From: Pseudomonadota bacterium
Lineage (GTDB): Bacteria; Pseudomonadota; Alphaproteobacteria; Acetobacterales; Acetobacteraceae
Direction: 5' to 3'
DNA: 46,393 nucleotides
Assembly (NCBI GenBank): GCA_018240405.1
Contig: JAFEFW010000629.1
Coordinates: 1 to 46,393 of the forward strand
Part shown: positions 1 to 8,687 of the stretch, one piece after another
How the letters are laid out: each line of letters begins with the position of its first letter
Position numbering within the stretch: the first letter of the stretch is position 1
Notes under the pieces: model-generated
What the model was told of the DNA's origin: nothing
Database searches by the model: none
What the model saw: only the letters and a program-made list of their open reading frames with translations
Made by a program: the position numbers and the translations under genes

Positions 1-366
<366 letters not shown>

Positions 367-508
367 TCGATCCATCACCAAACACCATGCATGGAAATCA
401 TCCCCAGATACGCGCCAACACAGCGCGCCAACGGGAGCGCACATAACAGCCTTCAACACCAAAACGTCACCCTCACCAGAACCTCGCATTCACCCGCCGC
501 ACACACGC

Positions 509-658
509 GGAGGGTGGATTGGACGACCTGGTGGTCATGGCGGGGGTCCCCCACCCGATCCCATCCCGAACTCGGACGTGAAAACCCCCAGCGCCCATGG
601 TACTGTGCCTCAAGGCACGGGAGAGTCGGTCGCCGCCAGGTCCTCCAATCCACCCTCC
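509..658 (+). repeat. Perfect 15-bp inverted repeat enclosing the 5S gene
   Basis: The left arm at 509-523 and the right arm at 644-658 are exact reverse complements (ggagggtggattgga / tccaatccaccctcc). They extend the normal 5S terminal helix outward by one long additional stem. Such a stem in the rRNA precursor is the kind of double-stranded handle from which 5S is cut out. The processing role is inferred; the symmetry is seen directly. Confidence 0.8.
525..642 (+). rRNA. rrf: 5S ribosomal RNA
   Basis: A 118-base 5S gene. The 5' gacctgg and 3' ccaggtc arms form helix I. The conserved internal block cccgatcccatcccgaactcgg lies at about 556-577 and the gagagtcggtcgccgcc block near the 3' end. 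It sits about 160 bases after the 23S end and 41 bases before the initiator tRNA. The ends are placed by helix I pairing, so they may be off by one or two bases. Confidence 0.95.
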
Positions 659-683
659 AACGCAGCACAAACCCCACACCCAA

Positions 684-760
<77 letters not shown>

Positions 761-779
761 ACGATACCATCACTTCCCC

Positions 780-852
780 AGAACGGCCGTCCTCCCCACC
801 AGAGCACGGCCGTTCTGACGTACGCTAACGGCCCCTCCGATCGAGAAGGGGC
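780..852 (+). terminator. Two tandem stem-loops after the rRNA operon, probable terminator
   Basis: The first stem has 11-bp arms (agaacggccgt at 780-790, acggccgttct at 806-816) with a 15-base loop. The second has 6-bp arms (gcccct at 831-836, aggggc at 847-852) followed by a short T-containing stretch. Neither has a strong T-run, so Rho-independent activity is uncertain. The position 20 bases past the tRNA favours an rRNA operon terminator. Confidence 0.5.
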
Positions 853-1348
853 GGCTTTGCGTCCGCCGGCGCAGATGCAAGAGCCAGCACCGGCGCCAGT
901 GCGCCATGTAGAGCGGCCGCCAACTCATCCGGCGCATCGTCGTCGGGCGTCACCACGATCTTCTCGATCAGCGTGCGCAGCACCTCGACCGCCAGCGGTA
1001 ACTGGGTTTCGGCGTGCACATCGTAGAACTGCCGCCGCGCATGCGCCCAGCACGCCGGGTCGGTAACGCCGCGGTCGTACAGTCGGACGTATCCGGCATA
1101 GCCGTTGGCCTGCAGGATGCCGTCGAAACGGTGAGATGCTGGCGGGGATGCTCGCCCTTGTGGTCGGGACTGAAGTAATACCGTACTGTCGGCGGCGCAG
1201 GGCCACTGAACGGGCGGTCAACGCGCACATAGTACCACGGCCGCCCGGTCTTGGTCTTGCCACGGCCGGGATCCCGCTCCGCTCGCCACGGTACTGCGAA
1301 CGCACTTTCCAGCAGGTCCTCGCCGGTAACAAACTTTGGCGCGCTCAT
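828..1348 (-). pseudogene. Mosaic remnant: gene start + IS66 TnpC piece + serine recombinase C-terminus
   Basis: Read leftward, three unlike pieces are joined. First, ATG at 1348 overlaps the RND stop codon (ATGA) and opens a short coding start (MSAPKFVTGEDLLESAF) that does not look like IS66. Second, from about 1273 the translation is the IS66 TnpC core (DPGRGKTKTGRPW, then DRPF and SPDHKGEHP). It continues after a one-base loss near 1130 as GILQANGYAGY and CWAHARRQFYDVHAET. Third, from about 992 it changes to LRTLIEKIVVTPD and ELHGALAPVLALA, which resemble the C-terminal tail of large serine recombinases. None of the three is complete, and no IS66 terminal repeats are seen. The first piece may be a truncated third gene of the efflux operon. 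Confidence 0.75.
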
Positions 1349-4300
1349 GTGACTGGCCGCTCCGCGTCGCGCATCACCACGTAGATTGCCGGGATCACGA
1401 GCACCGTCAGCAGCGTTGAGGATGCCAGCCCGAACAGCAGCGAGATCGCCAGCCCCTGGAAGATCGGGTCGGTCAGGATCGTGGCCGCACCGATCATCGC
1501 CGACAGCGCCGTCAGCAGGATCGGCTTGAAGCGGATCGCCCCTGCCTCCAGCAGCACCGCGCGCAGCGTCAGGCCAGGCTGCGAACTGTGGCGCACGAAA
1601 TCCACCAGCAGGATGGAGTTGCGCACGATAATGCCGGCCAGCGCAATGAAGCCGATCATCGAGGTGGCGGTGAACGGCGCATGGAACAGCCAGTGTCCCG
1701 GCACAATGCCCACCAGCGTTAGCGGGATCGGCGTCAGGATCACCAGCGGCAGCTTGAAACTGCGGAACTGCGCCACGACCAGGATGTAGATGCCCAGCAG
1801 CGCCACGCCGAACGCGCCGCCCATGTCCCGGAACGTGACGTATGTGATCTCCCACTCCCCGTCCCACAGCAGGGTCGGCTTCGCCTCATCCATCGGTTGG
1901 CCGCGGACGCTGATCGTGGGCTTCGGCAGCTTGCCCCAATCGTGTGCCTCCACCGCCTTGTTAACGGCAAACATGCCGTAGATCGGCGCCTCGAATGCGC
2001 CGGCGAGTTCGGCCATCACCATGTCAGCAAAGTGCCCGTCGCGGCGGAACAGCACTGGCGAGCCGGTTTCCCGGTCGGCGCGCACCACCTGCCCGAGTTC
2101 CACTACCGTCTTGCTGCCAGGCAGTGTGTTCGCCGGCACGGGCGTTGCCGCGAGGCGTTGATCCCAACTGCCATCTTTCTTCGGCAGGCCGATGCGGATC
2201 TCAATCGGGTCGCGTTCCGCGCCGCGATGCGAGTAGCCTACCGGCACGCCGCCAAACAGCGACTGGATTGTGTCGTAGACGTCGCTCTGCTCGACGCCGA
2301 AATATTCCAGCTCATCCTGGTTGATGCTGATGCGCAGCCGCGGCCGTGGCTTGCCGTAGGAGTCGGTCACGTCGACGATGCAAGGCACGGAGCGGAACAG
2401 CTTCTTGGTTTCCTCGGCAACCGCCTGCCGCGTCTGCGCGTCGGGCCCGTAGATTTCCGCCAGCAGCGTCGCCAGCACCGGCGGTCCAGGCGGCACCTCC
2501 ACCACCTGCAAGGTGGCGCCATCCGGCAGCTTCAGCGTCGCCAGGCGTTGCCGCAGATCGAGCGCGATGGCGTGGCTGCCACGGCTGCGGTCCGCCTTGT
2601 CCAGTAGGTTGAGTTGCAGGTCGCCAAGTTCCGGCGACTGCCGCATATACGAATGCCGTACCAGGCCGTTGAAGTTGAATGGCGCGGACGTCCCGGCATA
2701 GGCCTGCACGGTCTGCACCTCAGGCAACGTCCGAGCGATGTCGGCGGCCTGGAAGAGGACGCGTTCGGTGTCCTCGACGCTGCTGCCCTCGGGCAGTTTC
2801 AGCACCACCGCAATCTCGGACTTGTTGTCGAACGGCAGCAGCTTCACTGTGACCGATTCGGTATAGAACAGGACGCAGGCGACGATCATCGTGACGCCGA
2901 CCGCGATCAGGAAGGTCCAGGCGCGTTTTCGGTTTGCTAGCACCGGTTCCGCGACGCGGCGGTACAGCCGGCCAAGACGGCCCTCGCCATGCGGGTCTTC
3001 GGCATGGGGCTGCACGCGGTCCGGCGTCAGTTTTACCAGCAACCATGGCGCCACCACCATGGCGACGAAGAAGGAGAACAGCATCGCCGCCGAGGCATTG
3101 GCCGGGATTGGCGCCATGTACGGCCCCATCAGCCCCGACACGAACAGCATTGGCAGCAGCGCCGCGATCACCGTCAGCGTCGCAACGATGGTGGGATTGC
3201 CGACCTCGGCCACCGCCTCGATCGCCGCCTGGATACGCGGACGGCCGTCGCGCATCGCCCAATGGCGGGCGATATTCTCCACCACGACAATCGCGTCATC
3301 GACCAGGATGCCGATGGCAAAGATCAGCGCAAACAGGCTGACGCGATTGATCGTGTAGCCCATCAGGCGCGCAGAAAACAGCGTCAGCAGGATTGTGGTC
3401 GGAATGACCACCAGGGTCACCACCGCCTCCCGCCAGCCCACCGCAAGCGCGATCAGCACGACGATCGACACCGTCGCCAGGGCGAGGTGGAACAGCAGTT
3501 CGTTGGCCTTGTCGTTGGCCGTCTTGCCGTAGTCGCGGGTGACCTCGACGCGAATGTCATTCGGGATCAGCGTGCCCCGCAGCGTCTGCATGCGGTCCAG
3601 CACCGCCTGCGATACCACCACGTTGTTGGCCCCGGCGCGCTTGGCGAAGGCAATGCTGACCGCCGGCACGCGATCCCATCCCGCAGCCGCCTGGGTCCCC
3701 GCTGGTGTCCCCGTGGGCGTCCCAGCGGGAGTCATCGTCCAGACCCGCTGCTCCGCCGTGCTCGGCCCGATGACAACCTTGGCGACGTCGCGCACATAGA
3801 CCGGGCGGCCGTCGCGTGTGGTCAGCAGAAGCAGGCTGATGTCCGGCACGCCGCGCAGAGTCTGTCCCGCAGCAAGGCTGCGCATCTGGCCGGCGTCGCG
3901 CACGCTGCCGGCCACGAATTCGCGGTTTGCATCACGCACCTTGCCGATCAGTTGCTGCAGCGTGACGCCGAACAGCGACAGCTTTTCCGGATCGGGCTCG
4001 ACACGGATTTCCTCGGGCGCCGTGCCGACGATGTAGGAGGTGCCGATGTCGTCGACCTTGATCAGTTCAGACCGCACCTTGCCGGCAAGGTTGTACAGAT
4101 CCTTGTCCGTCCATCGATCCGCCGCCTTCGGGTCCGGCGACAGCGTCAGCACCACCACCGCCACGTCATTGATGCCATGGCCGACAATCAGTGGCTCCGG
4201 AATGCCGATCGGGATCTTGTCGTAGTTCGCCCTGATCTTCTCATGGACGCGCAGCACCGCGTCGTCCTCATTGGTGCCGACGTCGAAGCGCACCGTCACC

Positions 4301-4596
4301 ACCACCTGGTCGTCCTGGGTCTGGCTATAGACGTGCTCAACGCCGGCAATCGGCTTGAGAATTGCCTCCAACGGCTTGGTGACCAGTTCGACCGCGTCCG
4401 CTGCCTTCAATCCGTTGGCGCGGACGGTGATGTCCACCATCGGCACACTGATTTGCGGTTCTTCCTCACGCGGAATGGTCAGCAGGGCAATCAGGCCGAC
4501 GGCAAGCGCCGTCAGCAGGAACAGCGGCGTCAGCGGCGACCGGATCGTCGCCTGCGTCAGACGCCCCGAGAAACCAAGGTTGACGCCGAGGTTCAT
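1345..4596 (-). CDS. RND-family efflux permease (AcrB-like)
   Basis: A 1083-residue inner-membrane proton-driven exporter subunit of the resistance-nodulation-division family. The N-terminal membrane segment is followed by the conserved PREEEPQISVP block. The central membrane bundle carries GILVDDAIVVVENIARH with the paired aspartates of the proton relay. Two large periplasmic loops and a second bundle end in LVIPAIYVVMRD. The length is normal for the family. Its start overlaps the MFP stop by ATGA, so the two are co-translated. No outer-membrane factor gene lies here, so the pump would borrow one. The operon begins with a persulfide sensor and a rhodanese, so its substrate may be a reactive sulfur species or sulfur-conjugated compound; that is inference. 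Confidence 0.93.
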   Translation of the reverse strand: MNLGVNLGFSGRLTQATIRSPLTPLFLLTALAVGLIALLTIPREEEPQISVPMVDITVRANGLKAADAVELVTKPLEAILKPIAGVEHVYSQTQDDQVVVTVRFDVGTNEDDAVLRVHEKIRANYDKIPIGIPEPLIVGHGINDVAVVVLTLSPDPKAADRWTDKDLYNLAGKVRSELIKVDDIGTSYIVGTAPEEIRVEPDPEKLSLFGVTLQQLIGKVRDANREFVAGSVRDAGQMRSLAAGQTLRGVPDISLLLLTTRDGRPVYVRDVAKVVIGPSTAEQRVWTMTPAGTPTGTPAGTQAAAGWDRVPAVSIAFAKRAGANNVVVSQAVLDRMQTLRGTLIPNDIRVEVTRDYGKTANDKANELLFHLALATVSIVVLIALAVGWREAVVTLVVIPTTILLTLFSARLMGYTINRVSLFALIFAIGILVDDAIVVVENIARHWAMRDGRPRIQAAIEAVAEVGNPTIVATLTVIAALLPMLFVSGLMGPYMAPIPANASAAMLFSFFVAMVVAPWLLVKLTPDRVQPHAEDPHGEGRLGRLYRRVAEPVLANRKRAWTFLIAVGVTMIVACVLFYTESVTVKLLPFDNKSEIAVVLKLPEGSSVEDTERVLFQAADIARTLPEVQTVQAYAGTSAPFNFNGLVRHSYMRQSPELGDLQLNLLDKADRSRGSHAIALDLRQRLATLKLPDGATLQVVEVPPGPPVLATLLAEIYGPDAQTRQAVAEETKKLFRSVPCIVDVTDSYGKPRPRLRISINQDELEYFGVEQSDVYDTIQSLFGGVPVGYSHRGAERDPIEIRIGLPKKDGSWDQRLAATPVPANTLPGSKTVVELGQVVRADRETGSPVLFRRDGHFADMVMAELAGAFEAPIYGMFAVNKAVEAHDWGKLPKPTISVRGQPMDEAKPTLLWDGEWEITYVTFRDMGGAFGVALLGIYILVVAQFRSFKLPLVILTPIPLTLVGIVPGHWLFHAPFTATSMIGFIALAGIIVRNSILLVDFVRHSSQPGLTLRAVLLEAGAIRFKPILLTALSAMIGAATILTDPIFQGLAISLLFGLASSTLLTVLVIPAIYVVMRDAERPVT

Positions 4597-5585
4597 GATT
4601 TCACCAACACATCGCCGGCGCCGACGCCGGAGAGAATTTCCAGCCCGTCCGGAATACCTGGTGCCGGGCGCGCGTCACCGCGCTGCACAGGGACCTCGAT
4701 CCTGCTGCCGTCCGGACGCTGCAGCGTCACATAGTCGAGGCCAAAGCGCGTGTGCACGAACGGGGCCGGAATGACATAGCCCGGGCGCGCATCGGCGTTG
4801 ATCCAGACCAGGATGCGGTCGCCGACGAAATAGGAACCGACATCCGATACCGTTGCATCGGCAACGACGCGACCGTCCTCGATCTTCGGGTAGATCAGCG
4901 CGATCCTGCCTTCGACACCATCCTTGGCGCCAAGCTGGTCCGGTGCGATCCGGATCGTGTCGCCGGTCTTCAACGTCACCGCGTGACGCTCCGGGACGCG
5001 CAGGCGCAACTTGAACGGCTGCTCGCCGACGGTCGCCAGCACGTCACCGTTCAGCACCACGGTACCCGGGGTCAGCGGCACCGTCAGCACGCGGCCCGGC
5101 ACCGGCGCCAGCACCTGGCCCTCGTCCAGGTTCTGCTGGGCCAGCGCGCGTTCGGCTGTGCGGGCGCGCAACGCGGCGCCGGCAACCTCCACCGCCGTGC
5201 GGGCCTGGTCGAGTGAGACGCGGGTGCCGGCGCCCTGCTTTGCCAGTGTCTCAGCGCGCGCCACATCGGTCTGCGCCTGCGCCAGCGTCGCCTGCAACCC
5301 GGCAATCTGCGCGTCCAGCGACTTGATCTGCAGCAGCAGTTTCTCATCGCCAACGACGGCGATCACCTGCCCCGGCGTCACCAGATCGCCCTGCTTGACG
5401 GAGAGGCTGGCGATGGTGCCGCCGATCCGCGACCGCGCCGGCACCACGTTCGGGCTTTCGACCGTCGCGAATACCGCTTTCTGGTCGGTGATCTCCGACT
5501 TTTTCACGGTGAAGGCGGTTTCGGCGCGTGCGCTGCCCACCCCGGCGGCGAGCGCCGCCAGGAGCAACAAAACCGGGCGTGTCAT
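4593..5585 (-). CDS. Efflux periplasmic adaptor subunit (membrane fusion protein)
   Basis: 330 residues with an N-terminal signal peptide (MTRPVLLLLAALAAGVGSARA). The order is typical of HlyD/AcrA adaptors: a first lipoyl half (GGTIASLSVKQGDLVTPGQ, residues about 55-73), an alpha-hairpin rich in Ala, Gln and Leu (about 85-150), a second lipoyl half (VLAPVPGRVLTVPLTPGTVV) and a beta-barrel domain (PFKLRLRVPERHAV). It would link the RND permease to an outer-membrane channel. It lies 16 bases after the rhodanese gene and overlaps the permease start by 4 bases, so the operon order is regulator, rhodanese, adaptor, permease. Confidence 0.93.
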   Translation of the reverse strand: MTRPVLLLLAALAAGVGSARAETAFTVKKSEITDQKAVFATVESPNVVPARSRIGGTIASLSVKQGDLVTPGQVIAVVGDEKLLLQIKSLDAQIAGLQATLAQAQTDVARAETLAKQGAGTRVSLDQARTAVEVAGAALRARTAERALAQQNLDEGQVLAPVPGRVLTVPLTPGTVVLNGDVLATVGEQPFKLRLRVPERHAVTLKTGDTIRIAPDQLGAKDGVEGRIALIYPKIEDGRVVADATVSDVGSYFVGDRILVWINADARPGYVIPAPFVHTRFGLDYVTLQRPDGSRIEVPVQRGDARPAPGIPDGLEILSGVGAGDVLVKS

Positions 5586-5601
5586 GGGATGTTTCCCTGC
5601 G

Positions 5602-5955
5602 TTATCGCTGCTGCGGGACCGTCGGTAGCCCGGCCCGTTTCCAGGCCATGATCCCGCCGGCCATGTGTGCGTTGACCGGCAAGCCGGCCGCCCGGCACTG
5701 CGCCAACGCCTTGGCCGATCGCATGCCCGACCGGCAATACAGCACCACCTGCTTATCTCCCGTCGGCAGGGACGACGGGTCGAACCGGGACAGCGCGTTC
5801 AGCAGCGATCCCTTGATCTGCTCCGCCGCGTGCTCATTGGGCTCGCGCACATCGACCAGGACAATCCGCTCCTGCGCCAGGGCTTCCTGCACCTGCGCCG
5901 GCGTCAGTTCCTTGATCGGGCTCGCATCTTTCGTCGTCTTGCGCTTCCAAAACAT
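5602..5955 (-). CDS. Rhodanese-like sulfurtransferase
   Basis: A single-domain rhodanese of 117 residues starting MFWKRKTTKD. The start was chosen because its ATG overlaps the stop of the upstream ArsR gene (TGATG), giving translational coupling; a longer reading frame extends into that gene. The CDC25/rhodanese core is clear: VLVDVREPNEHAAEQIKGS, then the catalytic loop CRSGMRS with the persulfide-carrying cysteine, and AGGIMAWKRAGLP near the end. It would move sulfane sulfur from persulfides, such as those made by the divergent sulfide:quinone oxidoreductase, to thiols or cyanide. Confidence 0.92.
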   Translation of the reverse strand: MFWKRKTTKDASPIKELTPAQVQEALAQERIVLVDVREPNEHAAEQIKGSLLNALSRFDPSSLPTGDKQVVLYCRSGMRSAKALAQCRAAGLPVNAHMAGGIMAWKRAGLPTVPQQR

Positions 5956-6344
5956 CACCGCGCTCCTGCCAGTCGGGCTTTCGGTTGCTGCCGCCGCTTC
6001 GGCGCCGCGCTGCTGCACAGCGTCGCCGGCTTACAGAAGATATTGAACAGGGTTTCAAGAATCTGCTGCGCCGGGTCGCTGGATACCGAGTACCAGATGG
6101 TCTGCCCGTCGCGCCGCGCGCTCACCAACCCATCCTTTCGCAGCAGCGCCAGGTGCTGTGAGACGGTTGAGTCGCGCAGGCTCAGGAAATCCGCCAGGTC
6201 GCCGACGGACCGCTCGCCCTGCGTCAGCTGACACAGGATCAACAGCCGATGCCGGTTGGCGAGCGACTTCAGCAATTCACTCGCCTGCTCGGCGGCGGCT
6301 TGCATCTGTTTCGGATCCAGGGCTTGCTTTGCTTTACTTTCCAT
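5955..6344 (-). CDS. ArsR-family persulfide-responsive repressor (SqrR/BigR type)
   Basis: 129 residues with a winged-helix ArsR fold. The segment LLKSLANRHRLLILCQL is followed by the recognition helix LRDSTVSQHLALLRKDGLV and the wing RRDGQTIWYSV. Cys38 and Cys104 are 66 residues apart, the same spacing as the two cysteines that form the polysulfide bridge in Rhodobacter SqrR (C41, C107); a further Cys110 follows. The metal-binding CxC of ArsR proper is absent. By family knowledge it should repress sulfide-oxidation genes until persulfides cross-link the two cysteines. Its promoter region is shared with sqr, and its own ATG falls about where transcription should start, so the mRNA may be leaderless. 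Confidence 0.9.
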   Translation of the reverse strand: MESKAKQALDPKQMQAAAEQASELLKSLANRHRLLILCQLTQGERSVGDLADFLSLRDSTVSQHLALLRKDGLVSARRDGQTIWYSVSSDPAQQILETLFNIFCKPATLCSSAAPKRRQQPKARLAGAR

Positions 6345-6345
6345 A

Positions 6346-6379
6346 TTGCGTATCTACGATTCTACGAATATATTGTCAA
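6346..6379. promoter_or_regulatory. Face-to-face divergent promoters with a shared operator
   Basis: Rightward (toward sqr): -35 TTGCGT at 6346-6351, a 17-base spacer, -10 TATATT at 6369-6374. Leftward (toward the repressor): -35 TTGACA on the minus strand at 6379-6374, a 17-base spacer, -10 TAGATA at 6356-6351. The spacers largely coincide and contain the palindrome ATTC-tac-GAAT (6359-6369) and a near-perfect direct repeat tctacgat/tctacgaa (6353-6368). One bound repressor dimer would block both promoters. Operator identity is inferred from position and symmetry. Confidence 0.65.
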
Positions 6380-6413
6380 GCGGCTGGAAGCGTATAACGG
6401 GAGCATAAGGGAG

Positions 6414-7694
6414 ATGGCTGAGATCGTCGTGCTTGGCGCCGGGTTGGGAGGCATCCTGGCGACTTACGAAATCGTGCCGGAGTTACGGAAGCAAGACCGG
6501 CTGACGCTGATCGGCGAGGAGCCGCGCTACCACTTCATTCCCTCGAATCCCTGGGTCGCTGTCGGCTGGCGAGGCCGCAGTGACATTGAGGCCGATGTGA
6601 CCGCCGTCATGCTTCGGAAGAAGGTCAACTTCCTGACTCAGGGGGCGCAGCGGGTTGAGCCCGAGCAGAAGCGGATCATCATGAACGACGGGTCCGTCGT
6701 CACCTACGATTACTTAATCATTGCCACTGGTCCCGACCTGGCTTTCGATGAAATCGAAGGCCTTGGGCCGAAGGGCCACACGCAGTCGATCTGCCACGTC
6801 AGCCACGCCGAACAGGCACATGCGGCGTTCGGGGAATTCTGCAAGAACCCGCGGCCGATCATCATCGGCGCGGCGCAGGGCGCGTCCTGCTTCGGCCCAG
6901 CCTACGAATTCGCCTATATTGTCGATACGGAACTCCGCAAGCGCCGCATCCGCGACCAGGTGAAAATGACGTTCGTGACGCCGGAGCCGTATATTGGGCA
7001 TCTCGGCCTGGACGGCGTCGGCGACACCAAGTCGTTGATGGAAAGTGAGTTCCGCAACCGTCACATCCAATGGATCACCAACGCGCGGATCAAGCGGGTC
7101 GCTGCGGATGAAATGACCGTCGAGCAGGTGGATGACAGCGGCACTCTGGTGAAGACTCACGCCCTGCCGTTTGGCTTCTCGATGATCCTGCCACCGTTCC
7201 GCGGCGTGGCGGCGTTGCGTGGCATCGACAAGCTGGTCAATCCGCGCGGCTTTGTCGTGATCGACGAGTATCAGCGGAATCCGACCTACCCCGAGGTCTT
7301 CGGCATCGGCGTCTGCGTCGCCATACCACCTGTCGGACCGACACCGGTGCCCGTCGGCACGCCGAAGACCGGCTTCATGATCGAGTCTATGGTAACGGCG
7401 ACCGCGCAGAACATCCGCCGCCTGCTGCGTAATGAGCGGCCGAACGCCAAGGCCACCTGGAACGCCATCTGCCTGGCCGATTTCGGGGACGGCGGGGTGG
7501 CTTTTGTCGCGCAACCACAGATTCCGCCGCGCAACGTGAACTGGTCGGCGAAAGGCAAATGGGTCCACCTTGCAAAGGTGGCCTTCGAGAAATACTTCCT
7601 CCGCAAGATACGCCATGGCGAAAGCATGCCCTTTTATGAAACATTCATGCTCAGCCGGTTGGATATTCAAAAAGTCAAAGTCCCAGCGGAGTAA
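6414..7694 (+). CDS. sqr: Sulfide:quinone oxidoreductase
   Basis: A 426-residue FAD enzyme of the membrane surface that oxidises sulfide to sulfane sulfur and passes electrons to quinone. The N-terminal Rossmann motif is VVLGAGLGGILATYE; a second, ATGPDLAF, lies near residues 104-111. The three cysteines of true SQR are all present: C127 (QSICHVSHAEQA), C159 (GASCFGPAYE) and C353 (TWNAICLADFGD). They match the pattern I recall for Acidithiobacillus SQR (C128, C160, C356), as does the tail KVAFEKYFLRKIRHGE. The ATG at 6414 was chosen over the longer open frame because homologues begin here and a GGGAG lies 10 bases upstream. Followed after 8 bases by a thioredoxin gene. Confidence 0.95.
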   Translation: MAEIVVLGAGLGGILATYEIVPELRKQDRLTLIGEEPRYHFIPSNPWVAVGWRGRSDIEADVTAVMLRKKVNFLTQGAQRVEPEQKRIIMNDGSVVTYDYLIIATGPDLAFDEIEGLGPKGHTQSICHVSHAEQAHAAFGEFCKNPRPIIIGAAQGASCFGPAYEFAYIVDTELRKRRIRDQVKMTFVTPEPYIGHLGLDGVGDTKSLMESEFRNRHIQWITNARIKRVAADEMTVEQVDDSGTLVKTHALPFGFSMILPPFRGVAALRGIDKLVNPRGFVVIDEYQRNPTYPEVFGIGVCVAIPPVGPTPVPVGTPKTGFMIESMVTATAQNIRRLLRNERPNAKATWNAICLADFGDGGVAFVAQPQIPPRNVNWSAKGKWVHLAKVAFEKYFLRKIRHGESMPFYETFMLSRLDIQKVKVPAE

Positions 7695-7702
7695 GTTGTA
7701 TC

Positions 7703-8137
7703 ATGTCCCCGTCGAACCAGATCGTCTGTCCCTCCTGCGCCACGGTGAACCGTGTGCCGGCGGACCGCCCGGCCGGGGCGGCCCGCTGCGGCGGCTGCAA
7801 GGCGCCGCTTTTCACCGCACATCCCACCGAGGTGGACGAGGCAGGGCTGGAAAAGCATCTGCGCTCTGACAGCGTCCCGATCCTGCTTGACGTTTGGGCG
7901 CCCTGGTGCGGTCCGTGCCGCAGCATGGCGCCGCAGTTTGAGCGCGCTGCCGCCGTGCTGGAGCCGAATGTTCGCCTGTTGAAGCTGAATGCCGACACCG
8001 CCCAGGCCACCTGCGCCCGGCTTGGCGTGCGCGGCATCCCCGCCCTGTACCTTTTCCGTAACGGACAGCCCGTTGCGCAATCAGCTGGCGCCATGGGTGC
8101 CGACGCGATCGTGCAGTGGACCCGCAATCACCTGTAA
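7703..8137 (+). CDS. trxC: Thioredoxin 2 (zinc-ribbon thioredoxin)
   Basis: 144 residues. A short N-terminal zinc ribbon with CPSC (C9, C12) and CGGC (C29, C32) precedes a thioredoxin fold with WCGPC (C69, C72) and the cis-proline segment GVRGIPALYLFRNGQ. This two-part layout is diagnostic of TrxC. Thioredoxins reduce persulfides and release sulfide, so the gene fits the sulfide operon. It lies between sqr (8-base gap) and a DUF2892 gene (18-base gap), all in one direction. Confidence 0.93.
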   Translation: MSPSNQIVCPSCATVNRVPADRPAGAARCGGCKAPLFTAHPTEVDEAGLEKHLRSDSVPILLDVWAPWCGPCRSMAPQFERAAAVLEPNVRLLKLNADTAQATCARLGVRGIPALYLFRNGQPVAQSAGAMGADAIVQWTRNHL

Positions 8138-8155
8138 TCAGAAGGAAGAACAACA

Positions 8156-8359
8156 ATGTCGATCGACCGCGCCGTGATGGCCTTTGCCGGCTTCATGATC
8201 CTGCTGAGCGTCGCGCTGACGTACTGGATCAGCCCCTGGTTCGTCCTACTGACGTTGTTCGTCGGCGTGAACATGCTCCAGGCCAGCGTCACGGGCTTCT
8301 GTCCGGCGGCGATGATCTTCCGGGCCCTGGGCGCCAAGGCCGGGTGTGCCTTTACCTGA
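8156..8359 (+). CDS. DUF2892 (YgaP-type) inner-membrane protein
   Basis: 67 residues with two hydrophobic helices (AFAGFMILLSVALTYW and WFVLLTLFVGVNMLQA) and the family ending GFCPAAMIFRALGA. The same domain is the membrane anchor of the rhodanese YgaP in E. coli and often stands alone beside rhodanese or SQR genes. The cysteines in GFCP and GCAF might take part in sulfur handling, which is not shown. AAGGAAG lies 9 bases before the ATG. It is the last recognisable gene of the rightward sulfide operon. Confidence 0.88.
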   Translation: MSIDRAVMAFAGFMILLSVALTYWISPWFVLLTLFVGVNMLQASVTGFCPAAMIFRALGAKAGCAFT

Positions 8360-8687
8360 TTTGAGGTGCCTGAGCAGGCCGCGATGCGGCGGCGGTTGCC
8401 GTACAGTCCATTCTCAGACTCTCGCCCAGGCGCATACCAGAACGCGCCACCTCCGAAACAGGCCGCTGGCTTGGCAGGCGCGTAACGCAGTCAAGAGGAC
8501 GAGCCTCAAGGTCGTGCGGCTCCCATCCTCATGCCCGCCTCGGCTCGACGAAATGTCGCCCCGCTGGTTGCCGGTATGCTCGCTGGCAGTCATGCAATTG
8601 CGGTTAGACACCGGCTCGTCGCCAGTGCCCTGGCACGGCCGAGGCACTTGCCACCGTACTTGATCTTTCCACCCGGCGAGGCCTGTC
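8360..8687. other. No recognisable gene between the sulfide operon and an IS remnant
   Basis: Short open frames exist on both strands but none has family character, a good ribosome site or a steady frame. I see no clear Rho-independent terminator. The stretch is probably decayed sequence like the transposase remnant that follows. Confidence 0.5.

Noticed and set aside
2989-4734. A 581-codon rightward open frame opposite the RND permease
   Set aside because: It is the antisense shadow of a well-conserved RND gene; its composition (His, Arg, Gln runs) is typical of GC-rich shadow frames.
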